The notes: generated by a model not told the origin, from the sequence alone. Counted from the first letter of the stretch, positions 18,202-27,555 are shown. The stretch: DNA of 64,000 nt from Chitinophaga sp. sic0106 (GCF_019219075.1 NZ_JAHUWJ010000012.1:62001-126000), one strand, 5' to 3'. A program made the numbers and translations.

Positions 18202-19854
18202 ATGAAAAATAACAAACCGCTTTACACCGCCTGGATTTTTCTTACAGTATTGTTAATCTACTCCTGGTATAAAATTTCCCGTCTCACCGGCGGGCATTTC
18301 TGTTATTCGCTGGATGATGCATTTATTCATATGGCGGTAGCCAAAAACTTTGCGTTACACGGCGTTTGGGGCATCACGAGTGATGCTTATGGGTCGGCCT
18401 CTTCTTCTCCCCTGTTTACCGTATTGCTGGCGGCCATTTACCGCACCGGCATCAATGGTTATATGGTGGGTTTCTGGATTAATGTGGCAGCGGCGTATGG
18501 GCTGCTTTACAGCACTCATCGCATACTGTTGAAGTACGGCATGCCGGAAATGGGGCGTGTAATCGTGCTGGTGACACTGATAATATTATTGCCGTTTACC
18601 GTGATGATACTTACCGGTATGGAGCACCTGTTACACCTATGGTTTTCGCTGTTGTTTGTGCAGGTGGTGGTGGAGATGATCACGGCCGATAAGGTAAGTG
18701 GTCGCCAAATGCTGATTGCTGGCGCTTATGGCGCCCTGATGATAGGAGCCCGCTTTGAATCCCTGTTTTTGCTGGGGGCAGCAGGATTACTCTTATTATT
18801 TTATAGGAAGATAGGAACTGCGCTGGTGGTAGGTGTTATCGCGGTATTGCCGGTGGTGATTTTTGCGGTGGTGTCGGTGGCCTATGGCGGCTATATACTG
18901 CCCAACTCTGTATTGCTAAAAAGCAGCGGTGGCAGTGCTTCTTCGGGCAGCATTATGCAGGCCTTACAGGACATACTGGTATACCGGCTGATGTATGGCA
19001 ACAGTACTGTGCTGGGCTTATTTAGTTCAGATCATTCCAAGGCCTATGCTTCTTCTATTTCAGGTACTTCTTTGATCAGGATACTGATCGTACTACCGTT
19101 GCTGGTAGTGCTGGTACGGGTTAAAGGAGCGGGTCAGCTGACTAAGCAGGCGGTGAACTTCGGTATCATCGCGAGCATTGGTTGTGCTTTGCACCTGGCC
19201 CTGGCAGCGGTTGGCTGGATGTTTCGTTACGAGGCCTATCTCGTGGGACTAGGCATTATTAGTATTAGCATGTTGCTATGGTGTGTATGGCCGCAGATCA
19301 CGGCAGTGTATCAGGGGATTAATATCCCGCAGAAAGCAGTATTGCTGCTGTTGCTGTTCTTCGCCGGCAGTCCTTTGCTGGTAAGAGCATTATCCGGTTA
19401 CAGGATTCAATACAGGGCCTGCCGGAATATTTATGATCAGCAGGTGCAGATGGGCAGATTTTTGCAGCAGTATTATCCGGAGACGTCCGTAGCTGCCAAT
19501 GACATTGGTGCGGTGAGCTTTTTATCTGACAGTCGCATCATTGATGTGTGGGGCCTTGGTAATAATGAAGTGGCTAAAAGCAAGCTTACCGGGCATTACA
19601 GCGATGCCTACCTGGGTGGCTTTTTAAAAAAAGAGCATGTAAAAATTGCCGTGATTTATAAAAACTGGTATAGTCCGGAGTTGTATGGCAAATGGACTTC
19701 AGCTGGCGACTGGACGATACAGGACAATGTGGTTTGTGCGGATAAGATTGTACACTTTTTTGCGTTGGATAGTGCGGATGCACCGGCGTTGCGCCGGAAC
19801 CTGGAGGCATTTAAGGCAAAGCTGCCGGCCTCGGTGACATCAGAGATTTATTAA
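18202..19854 (+). CDS. GT-C fold membrane glycosyltransferase-like protein
   Basis: 550 residues, about eleven to thirteen membrane helices and a C-terminal soluble part of about 130 residues. The first periplasmic loop has SLDDAFIHMAVAKN, the Asp-Asp pair typical of GT-C enzymes, followed by YGSASSSPLFTVLL. The C-terminal part has ANDIGAVSFLSD and VWGLGNNEVAKSK, as seen in GT39/GT87-like bacterial proteins. It starts 7 bases after the TolC-like gene and closes the plus-strand operon. It probably adds a sugar from a polyprenyl-phosphate donor to the polymer or to a protein; the substrate is not known. Confidence 0.8.
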   Translation: MKNNKPLYTAWIFLTVLLIYSWYKISRLTGGHFCYSLDDAFIHMAVAKNFALHGVWGITSDAYGSASSSPLFTVLLAAIYRTGINGYMVGFWINVAAAYGLLYSTHRILLKYGMPEMGRVIVLVTLIILLPFTVMILTGMEHLLHLWFSLLFVQVVVEMITADKVSGRQMLIAGAYGALMIGARFESLFLLGAAGLLLLFYRKIGTALVVGVIAVLPVVIFAVVSVAYGGYILPNSVLLKSSGGSASSGSIMQALQDILVYRLMYGNSTVLGLFSSDHSKAYASSISGTSLIRILIVLPLLVVLVRVKGAGQLTKQAVNFGIIASIGCALHLALAAVGWMFRYEAYLVGLGIISISMLLWCVWPQITAVYQGINIPQKAVLLLLLFFAGSPLLVRALSGYRIQYRACRNIYDQQVQMGRFLQQYYPETSVAANDIGAVSFLSDSRIIDVWGLGNNEVAKSKLTGHYSDAYLGGFLKKEHVKIAVIYKNWYSPELYGKWTSAGDWTIQDNVVCADKIVHFFALDSADAPALRRNLEAFKAKLPASVTSEIY

Positions 19855-19870
19855 TAGTGCGTATATCGGA

Positions 19871-19900
19871 AAAAAAGGCTGGCTCATATGAGCCAGCCTT
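19871..19900 (-). terminator. Terminator between convergent genes
   Basis: A perfect 26-base palindrome (19875-19900, arms AAGGCTGGCTCAT) ends in six A at 19871-19876, which is a T-run when read from metK on the minus strand. It therefore serves as the metK terminator. The plus-strand operon ending at 19854 may use the same hairpin, though the T-run on that side is weaker. Confidence 0.85.
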
Positions 19901-19921
19901 CTGTATTTTGAGCGGTACTGC

Positions 19922-21178
19922 TTAGATATTGAAAGCAGCCTTCACTTTATCAACGTAGTCGAGTTTTTCCCATGTGAAGAGTTCTACTTCAACAGATTTC
20001 TCGTGTTTTTTGCCTTTGTTGAAAGTTTTGGTAACCACCTGTGGTTCGCGGCCCATGTGACCATAAGCAGCAGTTTCAGAGTAGATTGGGTTACGGAGTT
20101 TCAGGCGTTGTTCGATAGCGTATGGACGCAGGTCGAAGATCTCTTCTACTTTTCTGGCGATTTCACCATCGTTCATGTTTACTTTAGAAGTACCATAAGT
20201 ATTCACGTAAACACCGCAAGGTTTAGCTACGCCGATCGCGTAGGATACCTGTACCAGTACTTCGTCGCAAACACCGGCAGCTACCAGGTTTTTAGCGATG
20301 TGACGGGTAGCGTATGCTGCGGAGCGGTCTACTTTGGAAGGGTCTTTACCAGAGAAAGCACCACCACCGTGGGCACCTTTACCACCGTAAGTATCCACGA
20401 TGATTTTACGGCCGGTCAGGCCGGTATCACCGTGAGGACCACCGATTACAAATTTACCGGTTGGGTTGATGTGGTGTTGGATATCAAAACCATCGAACAG
20501 CTGTTGCAGTTCTGGTTTCAGCTGAGCTTTTACGCGAGGGATCAGGATATTGATCATATCTTCTTTGATCTTCGCCAGCATTTTCTCATCGTTATCGAAA
20601 TCATCATGTTGAGTAGAGATAACGATGGTATCGATGCGCTGAGGCTTGTTATCGTCAGAGTATTCGATAGTTACCTGGGATTTAGCATCCGGACGCAGGT
20701 AGGTGATATCTTTATTTTCACGACGGAGCGCAGCCAGTTCCAGCAGCAGTTTATGTGCCAGATCCAGTGCCAGCGGCATGTAGTTTTCAGTTTCGCGGGT
20801 AGCGTAACCAAACATCATACCCTGGTCGCCGGCGCCCTGCTCTTCAGGAGAGGTGCGGTCAACGCCCTGGTTAATATCTGGAGATTGTTCGTGTATAGCT
20901 GAGAGAATACCGCAGGAATTAGCTTCGAACATGTATTCGCTTTTGGTATAACCGATTTTGCGAATCACTTCACGGGCGATATCCTGTACATCGAGGTAAG
21001 CTTCTGATTTTACTTCACCGGCCAGCACCACCTGACCAGTGGTTACGAGCGTTTCACAGGCAACTTTAGATTTGGCGTCATATGCAAGGAAGTTGTCAAT
21101 CAATGCATCGGAGATCTGATCCGCAACTTTATCAGGATGTCCTTCTGAAACGGATTCTGATGTAAATAAATAAGGCAT
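19922..21178 (-). CDS. metK: S-adenosylmethionine synthetase
   Basis: 418 residues, a full-length MetK that makes S-adenosylmethionine from methionine and ATP in the cytoplasm. Signatures seen: SEGHPDKVADQISDA at the N-terminus (with the substrate-binding His), GAGDQGMMFGYA, and the glycine-rich GGGAFSGKDPSKVDRSAAY near residue 275. It lies 21 bases after the DUF4270 gene and probably ends a transcript that starts at the GT5-only gene. I saw no SAM riboswitch upstream. The long open frame on the opposite strand is a codon shadow. Confidence 0.99.
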   Translation of the reverse strand: MPYLFTSESVSEGHPDKVADQISDALIDNFLAYDAKSKVACETLVTTGQVVLAGEVKSEAYLDVQDIAREVIRKIGYTKSEYMFEANSCGILSAIHEQSPDINQGVDRTSPEEQGAGDQGMMFGYATRETENYMPLALDLAHKLLLELAALRRENKDITYLRPDAKSQVTIEYSDDNKPQRIDTIVISTQHDDFDNDEKMLAKIKEDMINILIPRVKAQLKPELQQLFDGFDIQHHINPTGKFVIGGPHGDTGLTGRKIIVDTYGGKGAHGGGAFSGKDPSKVDRSAAYATRHIAKNLVAAGVCDEVLVQVSYAIGVAKPCGVYVNTYGTSKVNMNDGEIARKVEEIFDLRPYAIEQRLKLRNPIYSETAAYGHMGREPQVVTKTFNKGKKHEKSVEVELFTWEKLDYVDKVKAAFNI

Positions 21179-21199
21179 AAAAAACTTGGATTAGCAGTT

Positions 21200-22555
21200 T
21201 TATGGTTTAGTATAAATAACTCTCAATTTCATACTGTACTGGGAATGGTTTCCACCGCCAGCTTTCAAACGGTTTACGTCCATTACCAAGGGAGAGTACC
21301 CCATCAGTATAAATCCATTGTTAGTTTCGGTTTTCTTAATGAGCATCTGCAGGTAGTGATTCAGTGTAAACTTGTACTGAGAAATCATCATACCTCCAAA
21401 GTTGGTCACTACTTGCTTGGTTCCGCCATAGTAGGCAGTTCCGGCGCTGGCATCTATCGGGAGTTTGGTGGAGTCTCCGTTAGTATACTGGCGCAAAATT
21501 AAGCTAGTTGGATCAGAATAAATATTATTTTGATCACTTTCTCCTACTGTAACCTGAGTTATTATCAGCTCTGCATTGTTGATCAGGACATTGGGGAAGT
21601 TTTCGAGCCCTGGAATGGTAAATTTGGTAGCCAGTCCGGGTTGCGCCTGGATAAACAGCAGGCTGTCGCCCAGCGGGTTGGCCGTATTGATATAGTTACC
21701 AGCTTCTGACCCGTTGAAGTTTCTTGCGAAATAGTTAGAGTGAGCACTGGAAGAACTGTTAAAGGTAAAGGCAGCACGCAGCGAATCCGTGGTTGTATTT
21801 TTGTAAAACACGGTCAGCTTGGTGTTGGTGCTGTTCATGGTCACATACATCATATTCTTGTGGTTGGCTTGCACCGTATCGGGTACGATGGCCAGGCCAT
21901 TGAGGAATACGGCAAATGCGGAGTCATTTTTAAATGCACCGTCTGACTTTTGAGCCAGCAGTTCATTACCGAAAGCGTTGCTGAGTTTAATCCTGATCTG
22001 CGCGGTTTCTTTGGCCCCATATACGCTCACGGAGTCGCGGGCGGTTAATGGAGTAACAGTGGCTGTTCCCAGCAGTTGGGATGGATCGTATTTCAACGGC
22101 TTGTTATAAGCGTAGTTGGAGTCGATTTTAAACCCTGTTTCGTTCATGCGGTATACGCTGAACGTTTGCGGCGTGGTAGAATCTCCGGTGTACCCTCCGT
22201 AACTGATGGAAAGCACTACGGAGTCCAGCGTCTGGCTTACCCCTTCGAAGGTAAATCCTGAGCTGGGCAGGCCTACCTGCATGTAAACAAAGGCGTGGGT
22301 TTTACCGAAAACCGGATCAGCAGTGATGGAACCGAGGGTTTTATTATAATAATTGTAGCCGTTAATGATGGAGGAATCATACTGCAATACGTTGTGGGTA
22401 ATGATGCCGGTGATAGTAGTATCAGTGGCATTTACCAGGTCGCCGGGAGGAATCAGGTTTTTACCCAGCAGGGTAGCCTCATTACAACCGGAGGACACAT
22501 ACAATACAGATACAATGGCAGCTATATAGCTTAGGTTCCTGAATTTGATCTTCAC
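21200..22555 (-). CDS. DUF4270 family lipoprotein
   Basis: 451 residues. The N-terminus is a lipoprotein signal with the lipobox VSSGC (Cys at about residue 24), followed by NEATLLGKNLIPPGD, the usual opening of DUF4270 proteins. The rest is beta-rich with many Asn/Thr, as expected for an outer-membrane-attached protein. The function of the family is not known. In many Bacteroidota the family sits beside panC and a GT5-only glycogen-synthase-like protein, as here. The order GT5 gene, DUF4270 gene, metK on one strand, with short gaps, suggests one transcript. Confidence 0.9.
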   Translation of the reverse strand: MKIKFRNLSYIAAIVSVLYVSSGCNEATLLGKNLIPPGDLVNATDTTITGIITHNVLQYDSSIINGYNYYNKTLGSITADPVFGKTHAFVYMQVGLPSSGFTFEGVSQTLDSVVLSISYGGYTGDSTTPQTFSVYRMNETGFKIDSNYAYNKPLKYDPSQLLGTATVTPLTARDSVSVYGAKETAQIRIKLSNAFGNELLAQKSDGAFKNDSAFAVFLNGLAIVPDTVQANHKNMMYVTMNSTNTKLTVFYKNTTTDSLRAAFTFNSSSSAHSNYFARNFNGSEAGNYINTANPLGDSLLFIQAQPGLATKFTIPGLENFPNVLINNAELIITQVTVGESDQNNIYSDPTSLILRQYTNGDSTKLPIDASAGTAYYGGTKQVVTNFGGMMISQYKFTLNHYLQMLIKKTETNNGFILMGYSPLVMDVNRLKAGGGNHSQYSMKLRVIYTKP

Positions 22556-22605
22556 GCGTTATGGTGTTTTTGTGTTGAGTTGCCGAACTTTCGTTTCATT
22601 AATAG

Positions 22606-23424
22606 CTATTTACCGAGCAACTGATTGTACAGCCCCAGGTAATCGCTCAGATCTTCATTATCTTTCTTGAAAGGCAAAATAATTTTGCCTTTTTCAGCCT
22701 TCACTTCATCCACCACTTTTTTCTCCAGCTTGTCGGCTGCAAGCACTACGGCATCTGCGTATTTAGCAGCGCCTCTGTTCAGCGCGGTATTGGTACCTTC
22801 CTTGAACAGCTCCATATCCTTTTCTTTGATCTGATTACTGATGGTCGCCTTCTTTACAAAAGTCGTTCCCAGTTTTTCCTTGAAAGTATTAGGCAGGAGA
22901 GAATACACGATTTTGCTGTTGGCAAAAACCGGCTCTTTTTTATAAGCAGTCTTTAGGTACATGGGTATCAGGGAGGTCATCCAGCCACTGCAATGAATTA
23001 CGTCCGGAGGCCATCCGAATTTCTTAACAGTTTCCAACGCACCCTTACAGAAGAATACAGCACGGGCAGCATTATCATCAAAGAATTGCTCATTCTCGTC
23101 AGCAAATACTGTCTTACGCTTGAAATAGTCTTCGTTATCCAGGAAGTAGACCTGTAATCTGGCATTTGGCAATGAAGCCACCTTGATAATCAACGGATAA
23201 TCATCCCCGTCAATCACAATGTTAATACCAGACAACCTTACCACTTCGTGTAAACGATGTCTTCTCTCATTAATAATTCCAAATCTCGGCATGATCACTC
23301 TCACTTCCAGTCCGGCCTCATTGGACTTAATTGCCATTTTATTGACCATAGCCGCGTAATCACTCAGTTCCAGGTAAGGCGACATCTCTTGGGCAATAAA
23401 AAGAATTCTTTTCTTTGTGGACAT
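22606..23424 (-). CDS. Glycogen-synthase-like protein with only the GT5 N-domain
   Basis: 272 residues, about half the length of GlgA. It matches the starch synthase catalytic N-domain (KRILFIAQEMSPYLELSDYAAMVNKMA, DVIHCSGWMTSLIPMYL). The GlgA N-terminal KxGGL substrate loop is not preserved: the corresponding segment reads ELSDYAAM. The whole C-terminal GT1 domain with the nucleotide-binding site is absent. It is therefore unlikely to make glycogen by itself. The truncated form next to panC and DUF4270 recurs in Bacteroidota, which argues against a recent pseudogene. Its actual role is unknown. Confidence 0.85.
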   Translation of the reverse strand: MSTKKRILFIAQEMSPYLELSDYAAMVNKMAIKSNEAGLEVRVIMPRFGIINERRHRLHEVVRLSGINIVIDGDDYPLIIKVASLPNARLQVYFLDNEDYFKRKTVFADENEQFFDDNAARAVFFCKGALETVKKFGWPPDVIHCSGWMTSLIPMYLKTAYKKEPVFANSKIVYSLLPNTFKEKLGTTFVKKATISNQIKEKDMELFKEGTNTALNRGAAKYADAVVLAADKLEKKVVDEVKAEKGKIILPFKKDNEDLSDYLGLYNQLLGK

Positions 23425-23465
23425 TTAACGCTGATTATTAATGCAGTAATTTTTAATTTGGCTTG

Positions 23466-23473
23466 CAAAATTA
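23466..23473 (-). promoter_or_regulatory. Candidate -7 promoter element of the GT5-only gene
   Basis: Read on the minus strand this is TAATTTTG, a match to TAnnTTTG, ending 42 bases before the ATG at 23424. A TTG lies 23 bases further upstream, a little far for the usual spacing. It lies in the 110-base divergent gap shared with panC. Confidence 0.45.
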
Positions 23474-23534
23474 CGGATTTTTTTAGGAATATTGGCCAAT
23501 CTGTCAGTTTTAACATCCTTTTTAACAATGTTTT

Positions 23535-24401
23535 ATGTATCAATTTAAGCGCAGCATTGACCTGAAGAAGCACCTGGACCTGGTAAGAAAAAGCGGCAAA
23601 ACTATTGGTTTTGTGCCAACTATGGGCGCCCTGCACCAGGGACACCTGTCACTTATTCAGGCCGCAAAAAAAGAAACCGACGTGGCGGTCTGCAGCATCT
23701 TCGTCAACCCGACTCAATTCAACGACCCGAAAGATTTTGAAAAATATCCCATTACTATTGAAGCTGATATTAAAAAATTAAATGATGTATCAACAGATAT
23801 AGTATTCCTGCCATCTGTTGACGAGATGTACCCGAACGGACTCTCCGAAAACATCCACTACGATTTTGGCACCCTCGAAACCATTCTGGAAGGAAAATTC
23901 CGCCCCGGACACTTCCAGGGTGTTGGCCAGATTGTTCATAAGCTACTCGATATCGTTCAACCGGATAAGCTGTTTATGGGACAAAAAGACCTTCAGCAGT
24001 GCCTTATCGTCAGTAAGTTACTCAAAATCATCGGATCTTCCACGGAATTAGTTGTATGTCCAACTGAAAGAGAGCCGGACGGCATGGCAATGAGCAGCCG
24101 GAATGCGCGCCTGTCGCCCGCTGCACGTAAAAAAGCAGTAGCCATTTACCAGGCCCTCACCACCATCCGGGAAAACTTCGGTAAAGGTCTCTTGTTCATG
24201 GAAAGCGCCCACGAAGCCTTCGACAACCTCAAAGCCGGGGGCTTTGACCCTGAGTATGTCGATATCCTCGTGCTGCAAAACGGTGACCTCCTCCCGCTGG
24301 ACCACCCTGCTGATGATCAAACCACCGTGGTGGCAGCAGTGGCCGCCTGGCTGGACGGTGTGCGGTTGATTGATAACATGGTTATTCAGGGGAAAATATA
24401 G
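23535..24401 (+). CDS. panC: Pantothenate synthetase
   Basis: 288 residues; condenses pantoate and beta-alanine with ATP to pantothenate, the last step of vitamin B5 synthesis. Motifs: VPTMGALHQGHLSLI (the HIGH-like ATP site), SIFVNPTQFNDPKDFEKYP, FRPGHFQGVGQIV, MGQKDLQQC and MSSRNARLSPAAR (KMSKS-like loop). It is divergent from the GT5-only gene, 110 bases away. panD lies at 36980 and panB at 43222, so the three pan genes are near each other but not in one operon. Confidence 0.99.
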   Translation: MYQFKRSIDLKKHLDLVRKSGKTIGFVPTMGALHQGHLSLIQAAKKETDVAVCSIFVNPTQFNDPKDFEKYPITIEADIKKLNDVSTDIVFLPSVDEMYPNGLSENIHYDFGTLETILEGKFRPGHFQGVGQIVHKLLDIVQPDKLFMGQKDLQQCLIVSKLLKIIGSSTELVVCPTEREPDGMAMSSRNARLSPAARKKAVAIYQALTTIRENFGKGLLFMESAHEAFDNLKAGGFDPEYVDILVLQNGDLLPLDHPADDQTTVVAAVAAWLDGVRLIDNMVIQGKI

Positions 24402-24477
24402 CCGCCTTTTTTGTCTTTGCCTGCGGCAAAGACAAAAAAGGCGGATGGGATAGGGCTTGCGCCCTATCCCATCCGCC
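24402..24477. terminator. Two overlapping perfect palindromes between convergent genes
   Basis: The first palindrome has perfect 20-base arms (24402-24421 and 24425-24444) around TGC. The second has perfect 17-base arms (24440-24456 and 24461-24477) around TTGC. They share GGCGG at 24440-24444, so the two full hairpins cannot form at once without giving up 5 base pairs. The position between panC and the glycosidase, both pointing here, fits a bidirectional terminator; the T and A runs are within the arms of the first hairpin. Confidence 0.85.
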
Positions 24478-24492
24478 TATCCATGTAAAACC

Positions 24493-26223
24493 TTACTTCT
24501 CTATCTGTAAAATCGTCACTCCCATCGCCGGCACCTTTGCCCTGATACCACCTGCGGTACCAGCACTATATGCCTTTACCGCCGTATACTCTCCCGGCCC
24601 GCCAATACTGCCTGATGGCCCCTGCCCGTTAATGAGCACTTTCCGGCTAAATCCGGTGCTTTCTCCTGAAATAGTATACCAGTAGTACCTGCCCCCCGGT
24701 TTGAAGTTTTTGAAGTCCAGGGTGATGTCAGTAGCCGTATTCCCCTTGTTCACCAACACCACCTGCACCTCTCCGCTGCTAAAGGAGCTCGCATACGCCA
24801 ATACCTCCTTTTGCCCGGTGGTGACACTCGCCGGTATGCATCTGTCGCCCAAAGTCTTTTTCAGCAGCCAGAGGTAGTAAAACGCTGGCCTCGGCGCCCA
24901 AAGCGACTCCCCCGATGCCGCCTCTCCCTTGCTGAACAAGCCATGGTCGTTCCCGTCTTCCCAGGCATTGGATAGATCCCAGCGGCTCGCCATTCCATAC
25001 TGCTTACGTATCAGCTCCTCCACCACAATCAGCGCATGCACCCCTGCCACCTGCGATACCATCTGTTTGGAGCCCGCAGAAAATATATTCCACTCGGTGA
25101 GTGCCACCGGTCGCTCAGGGGCATTGGCACTTTTTCTCGTTTTATCGATGTAAGCCAGCATTTCCGTGGTAACATCCGTCGCACTCGATAATATCTCTGC
25201 CGGACCTGCATTGGTCATATAAGGCGTAAAATAGCTATGCACAATGTAAAAATCAGCCTTCTCCCCTGCCTGTGCGAGCACACCGGCATTCCAGGTTTTA
25301 TCCGTTGCATTGGCCCAGGAAGCAGGCTCCTTTTCCAGCAGTTGCGCCCCGATGTATATTCTCGCACCGGTCTCGGCAGCAGCGCTGCGCATCGAATCGG
25401 CGAAGACTTTAAAATGCTTACCATATAATTCTCCCGTGATGATTTCGGGCTGACCATCCTTGTTATCCGCCGTCTTTATCCGGTAGCCTGCCTGCCAGTT
25501 ACCATTGCTTTCATTACCGATCTCCCAAAAACGTGTTTTGCCTTTATCGTGCCTTACCCAATCCGCCGCCAGATGCGCAGCCGCCGCCACCGGATCAGGT
25601 CCCAGCCCATACCGGGCATATCCGTAATTGATCGTGATAATTCCCTCATTGCCCGTTTGCTGCAATAACTTGTAATAATTAGCCAACGATAACGTATAGT
25701 CGTAATCGTTATTACCGAACCAATACCCTCCGTCAATTTCTTTCCCATCGCCATCCAGCCGTTTGGCAGGTGCGTCTGCGGGCGGCACCCCTGGCGCTGC
25801 ATTCCAGAAGTATATGCTGCTCAGGTTTCCACCAGGAAAACGGATAATGCCCGGCTGCAATTGCTTGATGTGCTCCATCAATAACGGCTGCGTCACTATC
25901 TGCGTCATATAGGGGTTGGCGTTATTGCCAAACAGTGCCGGCGATATACGGCAAATCACAGTAGATGCATCCACCAGCACCTTTACAGCTCCAGATGCAG
26001 GACTGCTCCCAGCCACGGCCGCAGGGGCCGTAAACCGTACCGGCTGCCAGCTATCGATAAAAAATCCGGTAGTGGGTGCTACGGCCGGATCTGGTGGCAC
26101 CACTACTTTCGTAGTGTCGTCCACGTTACCTGTTTCCGGCGGCCCTGCCTGATGCCTCCCGCAGGCCTGCATCAGCGGCAACAACATCGGCAATAACAGA
26201 TATTTTAAATGCGCTCTCTTCAT
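24493..26223 (-). CDS. Clan GH-A glycoside hydrolase lipoprotein (arabinofuranosidase-like)
   Basis: 576 residues from the ATG at 26223, where a lipoprotein signal begins (lipobox LMQAC). A short Pro/Thr linker leads to a TIM-barrel with IIRFPGGN, the acid/base Glu238 in WEIGNES and the nucleophile Glu377 in ALTEWN, spaced as in retaining clan GH-A enzymes. The RFPGG plus GNE plus TEWN set is most like GH51 alpha-L-arabinofuranosidases, with GH79 and GH39 as alternatives; I cannot assign a family or substrate. The last 120 residues look like a beta-sandwich domain. It is the only hydrolase of the SusC/D locus. A hairpin (26253-26285) separates it from the binding-protein gene upstream. Confidence 0.85.
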   Translation of the reverse strand: MKRAHLKYLLLPMLLPLMQACGRHQAGPPETGNVDDTTKVVVPPDPAVAPTTGFFIDSWQPVRFTAPAAVAGSSPASGAVKVLVDASTVICRISPALFGNNANPYMTQIVTQPLLMEHIKQLQPGIIRFPGGNLSSIYFWNAAPGVPPADAPAKRLDGDGKEIDGGYWFGNNDYDYTLSLANYYKLLQQTGNEGIITINYGYARYGLGPDPVAAAAHLAADWVRHDKGKTRFWEIGNESNGNWQAGYRIKTADNKDGQPEIITGELYGKHFKVFADSMRSAAAETGARIYIGAQLLEKEPASWANATDKTWNAGVLAQAGEKADFYIVHSYFTPYMTNAGPAEILSSATDVTTEMLAYIDKTRKSANAPERPVALTEWNIFSAGSKQMVSQVAGVHALIVVEELIRKQYGMASRWDLSNAWEDGNDHGLFSKGEAASGESLWAPRPAFYYLWLLKKTLGDRCIPASVTTGQKEVLAYASSFSSGEVQVVLVNKGNTATDITLDFKNFKPGGRYYWYTISGESTGFSRKVLINGQGPSGSIGGPGEYTAVKAYSAGTAGGIRAKVPAMGVTILQIEK

Positions 26224-26252
26224 GAATAATAATTTGAAAGGCGAAATAAAAG

Positions 26253-26285
26253 GCCGGGGTGTTTCCCCATTTGGAAACACCCGGC
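26253..26285 (-). terminator. Hairpin inside the utilisation operon
   Basis: Thirteen base pairs with one bulged base and a six-base loop, followed on the minus strand by CCTTTTATTT. It lies between the glycan-binding gene and the hydrolase gene. It could terminate part of the transcripts or protect the upstream mRNA, giving less hydrolase than binding protein. Confidence 0.55.
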
Positions 26286-26308
26286 GCTTCTACGCTTCTA
26301 TCACCCAG

Positions 26309-27538
26309 CTATTTGATTTTTATAATCCTGAAATTGTCGAATGCGGCATTGTAAACGTCCACCGGATCTTCTTCGGTAATAAAACGATAACCGAATACGA
26401 CCACCCCATTTTTCAATACATCTGCAAACATAGCCGCAGGCGCACCGGTACCCTCTATCCCATCCGCTGTTTGTCTGAACTGAGAAATAGGGATAGTCAC
26501 CGTCTGCCATTTATTCTTTGTAGAGAATTTACCGTCCGCAGCGGCGAGATATGGCATATAGCGATAACAGAATTTATCATTAAAACGCAGTACCATAATT
26601 CCTGCCGACCAGGCCTCTTTCGTATTCATCTCAAACTTCAGGGCATAATTACCTGCTTCGGCATTAGGTATACCAGCAGTAAACATCGGCACATCATTGA
26701 AATTACCGGATCGATTGTCATTCCACCAGCCGCCGTCTTTGGCGCCTACACTACCGAACACACTTTGCAGGTATGCTCCGCGGGTACCCGGAAATAATGT
26801 AGCATCATTGGTTCTCACGGCTCCCCACCATGCCCAGTTGAATACCGGCTTCTCCCCTGGCTCGTCATTCGTCAGGTTACTGATTACATCTCCGCTTTCA
26901 TGATCATTCAGCGGCCCGTCACTCCTTGCAATACCATACTTGGCATGCATCACCAGCCTGCCGGTATCTGAACCCAGATCAGGCATCACAAAACCAACGC
27001 GGGTCCCTGCAGGATTTGTAGTCAGATCCGTAATTTCTCTATTGCCGGGCAATACCAGCTTACTGATCAGGTACATGCTGCTGCCATTCACGAATACAGA
27101 ATCACCGGCCAATGCATTTTCATTGGAAATGCTGGATATAGAAGGTGGTGGTATATCCAATACAAAACTGTATTCGAAGTCACCATGTGTGGTAACGAAC
27201 TTAATTTTATTCGGCACATTCGGATCCACCGCTTCAGTAGGCGCTTTTTCCGGAATCAAAATGATCAGGTGCGTACTGGTGTTGTAGGTGGGATTAAAGT
27301 AGGCTTCCTGGTTATTGAACAATACCTTCACCATGCCATGGAGGTTCTGACCGGTCACCAATATCAGTGTACTGGGCAATGCTTTGGTAAAGGAGCTGTC
27401 CTGCAGGGTGCTATCCAACAGCGTAATCTTTGTAACGCTTGGTGGTGCTGACACATCTCCGTTTTTGGAGCAGGCCACATAACATAGCATCATTAATCCC
27501 ATCACTACCTGCAACCAGCAATTCTTTATAATTTTCAT
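26309..27538 (-). CDS. Surface glycan-binding lipoprotein with IPT/TIG-like domains
   Basis: 409 residues. Lipoprotein signal with a Cys in LCYVACSKNG. Two Ig-like IPT/TIG-type domains follow (residues about 35-130, and 133-215 beginning PPSISSISNENALAGDSVFVNG). A C-terminal beta-rich domain of about 190 residues contains FNWAWWG and GGWWNDNRSGNF, rich in exposed aromatics as in the SGBP-B xyloglucan-binding family. Such proteins sit on the outer surface and capture polysaccharide for SusC/SusD. It starts 17 bases after the SusD stop, in the same operon. The glycan bound cannot be read from the sequence. Confidence 0.85.
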   Translation of the reverse strand: MKIIKNCWLQVVMGLMMLCYVACSKNGDVSAPPSVTKITLLDSTLQDSSFTKALPSTLILVTGQNLHGMVKVLFNNQEAYFNPTYNTSTHLIILIPEKAPTEAVDPNVPNKIKFVTTHGDFEYSFVLDIPPPSISSISNENALAGDSVFVNGSSMYLISKLVLPGNREITDLTTNPAGTRVGFVMPDLGSDTGRLVMHAKYGIARSDGPLNDHESGDVISNLTNDEPGEKPVFNWAWWGAVRTNDATLFPGTRGAYLQSVFGSVGAKDGGWWNDNRSGNFNDVPMFTAGIPNAEAGNYALKFEMNTKEAWSAGIMVLRFNDKFCYRYMPYLAAADGKFSTKNKWQTVTIPISQFRQTADGIEGTGAPAAMFADVLKNGVVVFGYRFITEEDPVDVYNAAFDNFRIIKIK

Positions 27539-27555
27539 AAGTGATTTTTTTGAGA

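Noticed and set aside
20003..20902. 299-codon frame opposite metK
   Set aside because: It is a shadow of metK codons on the other strand, with no domain-like character.
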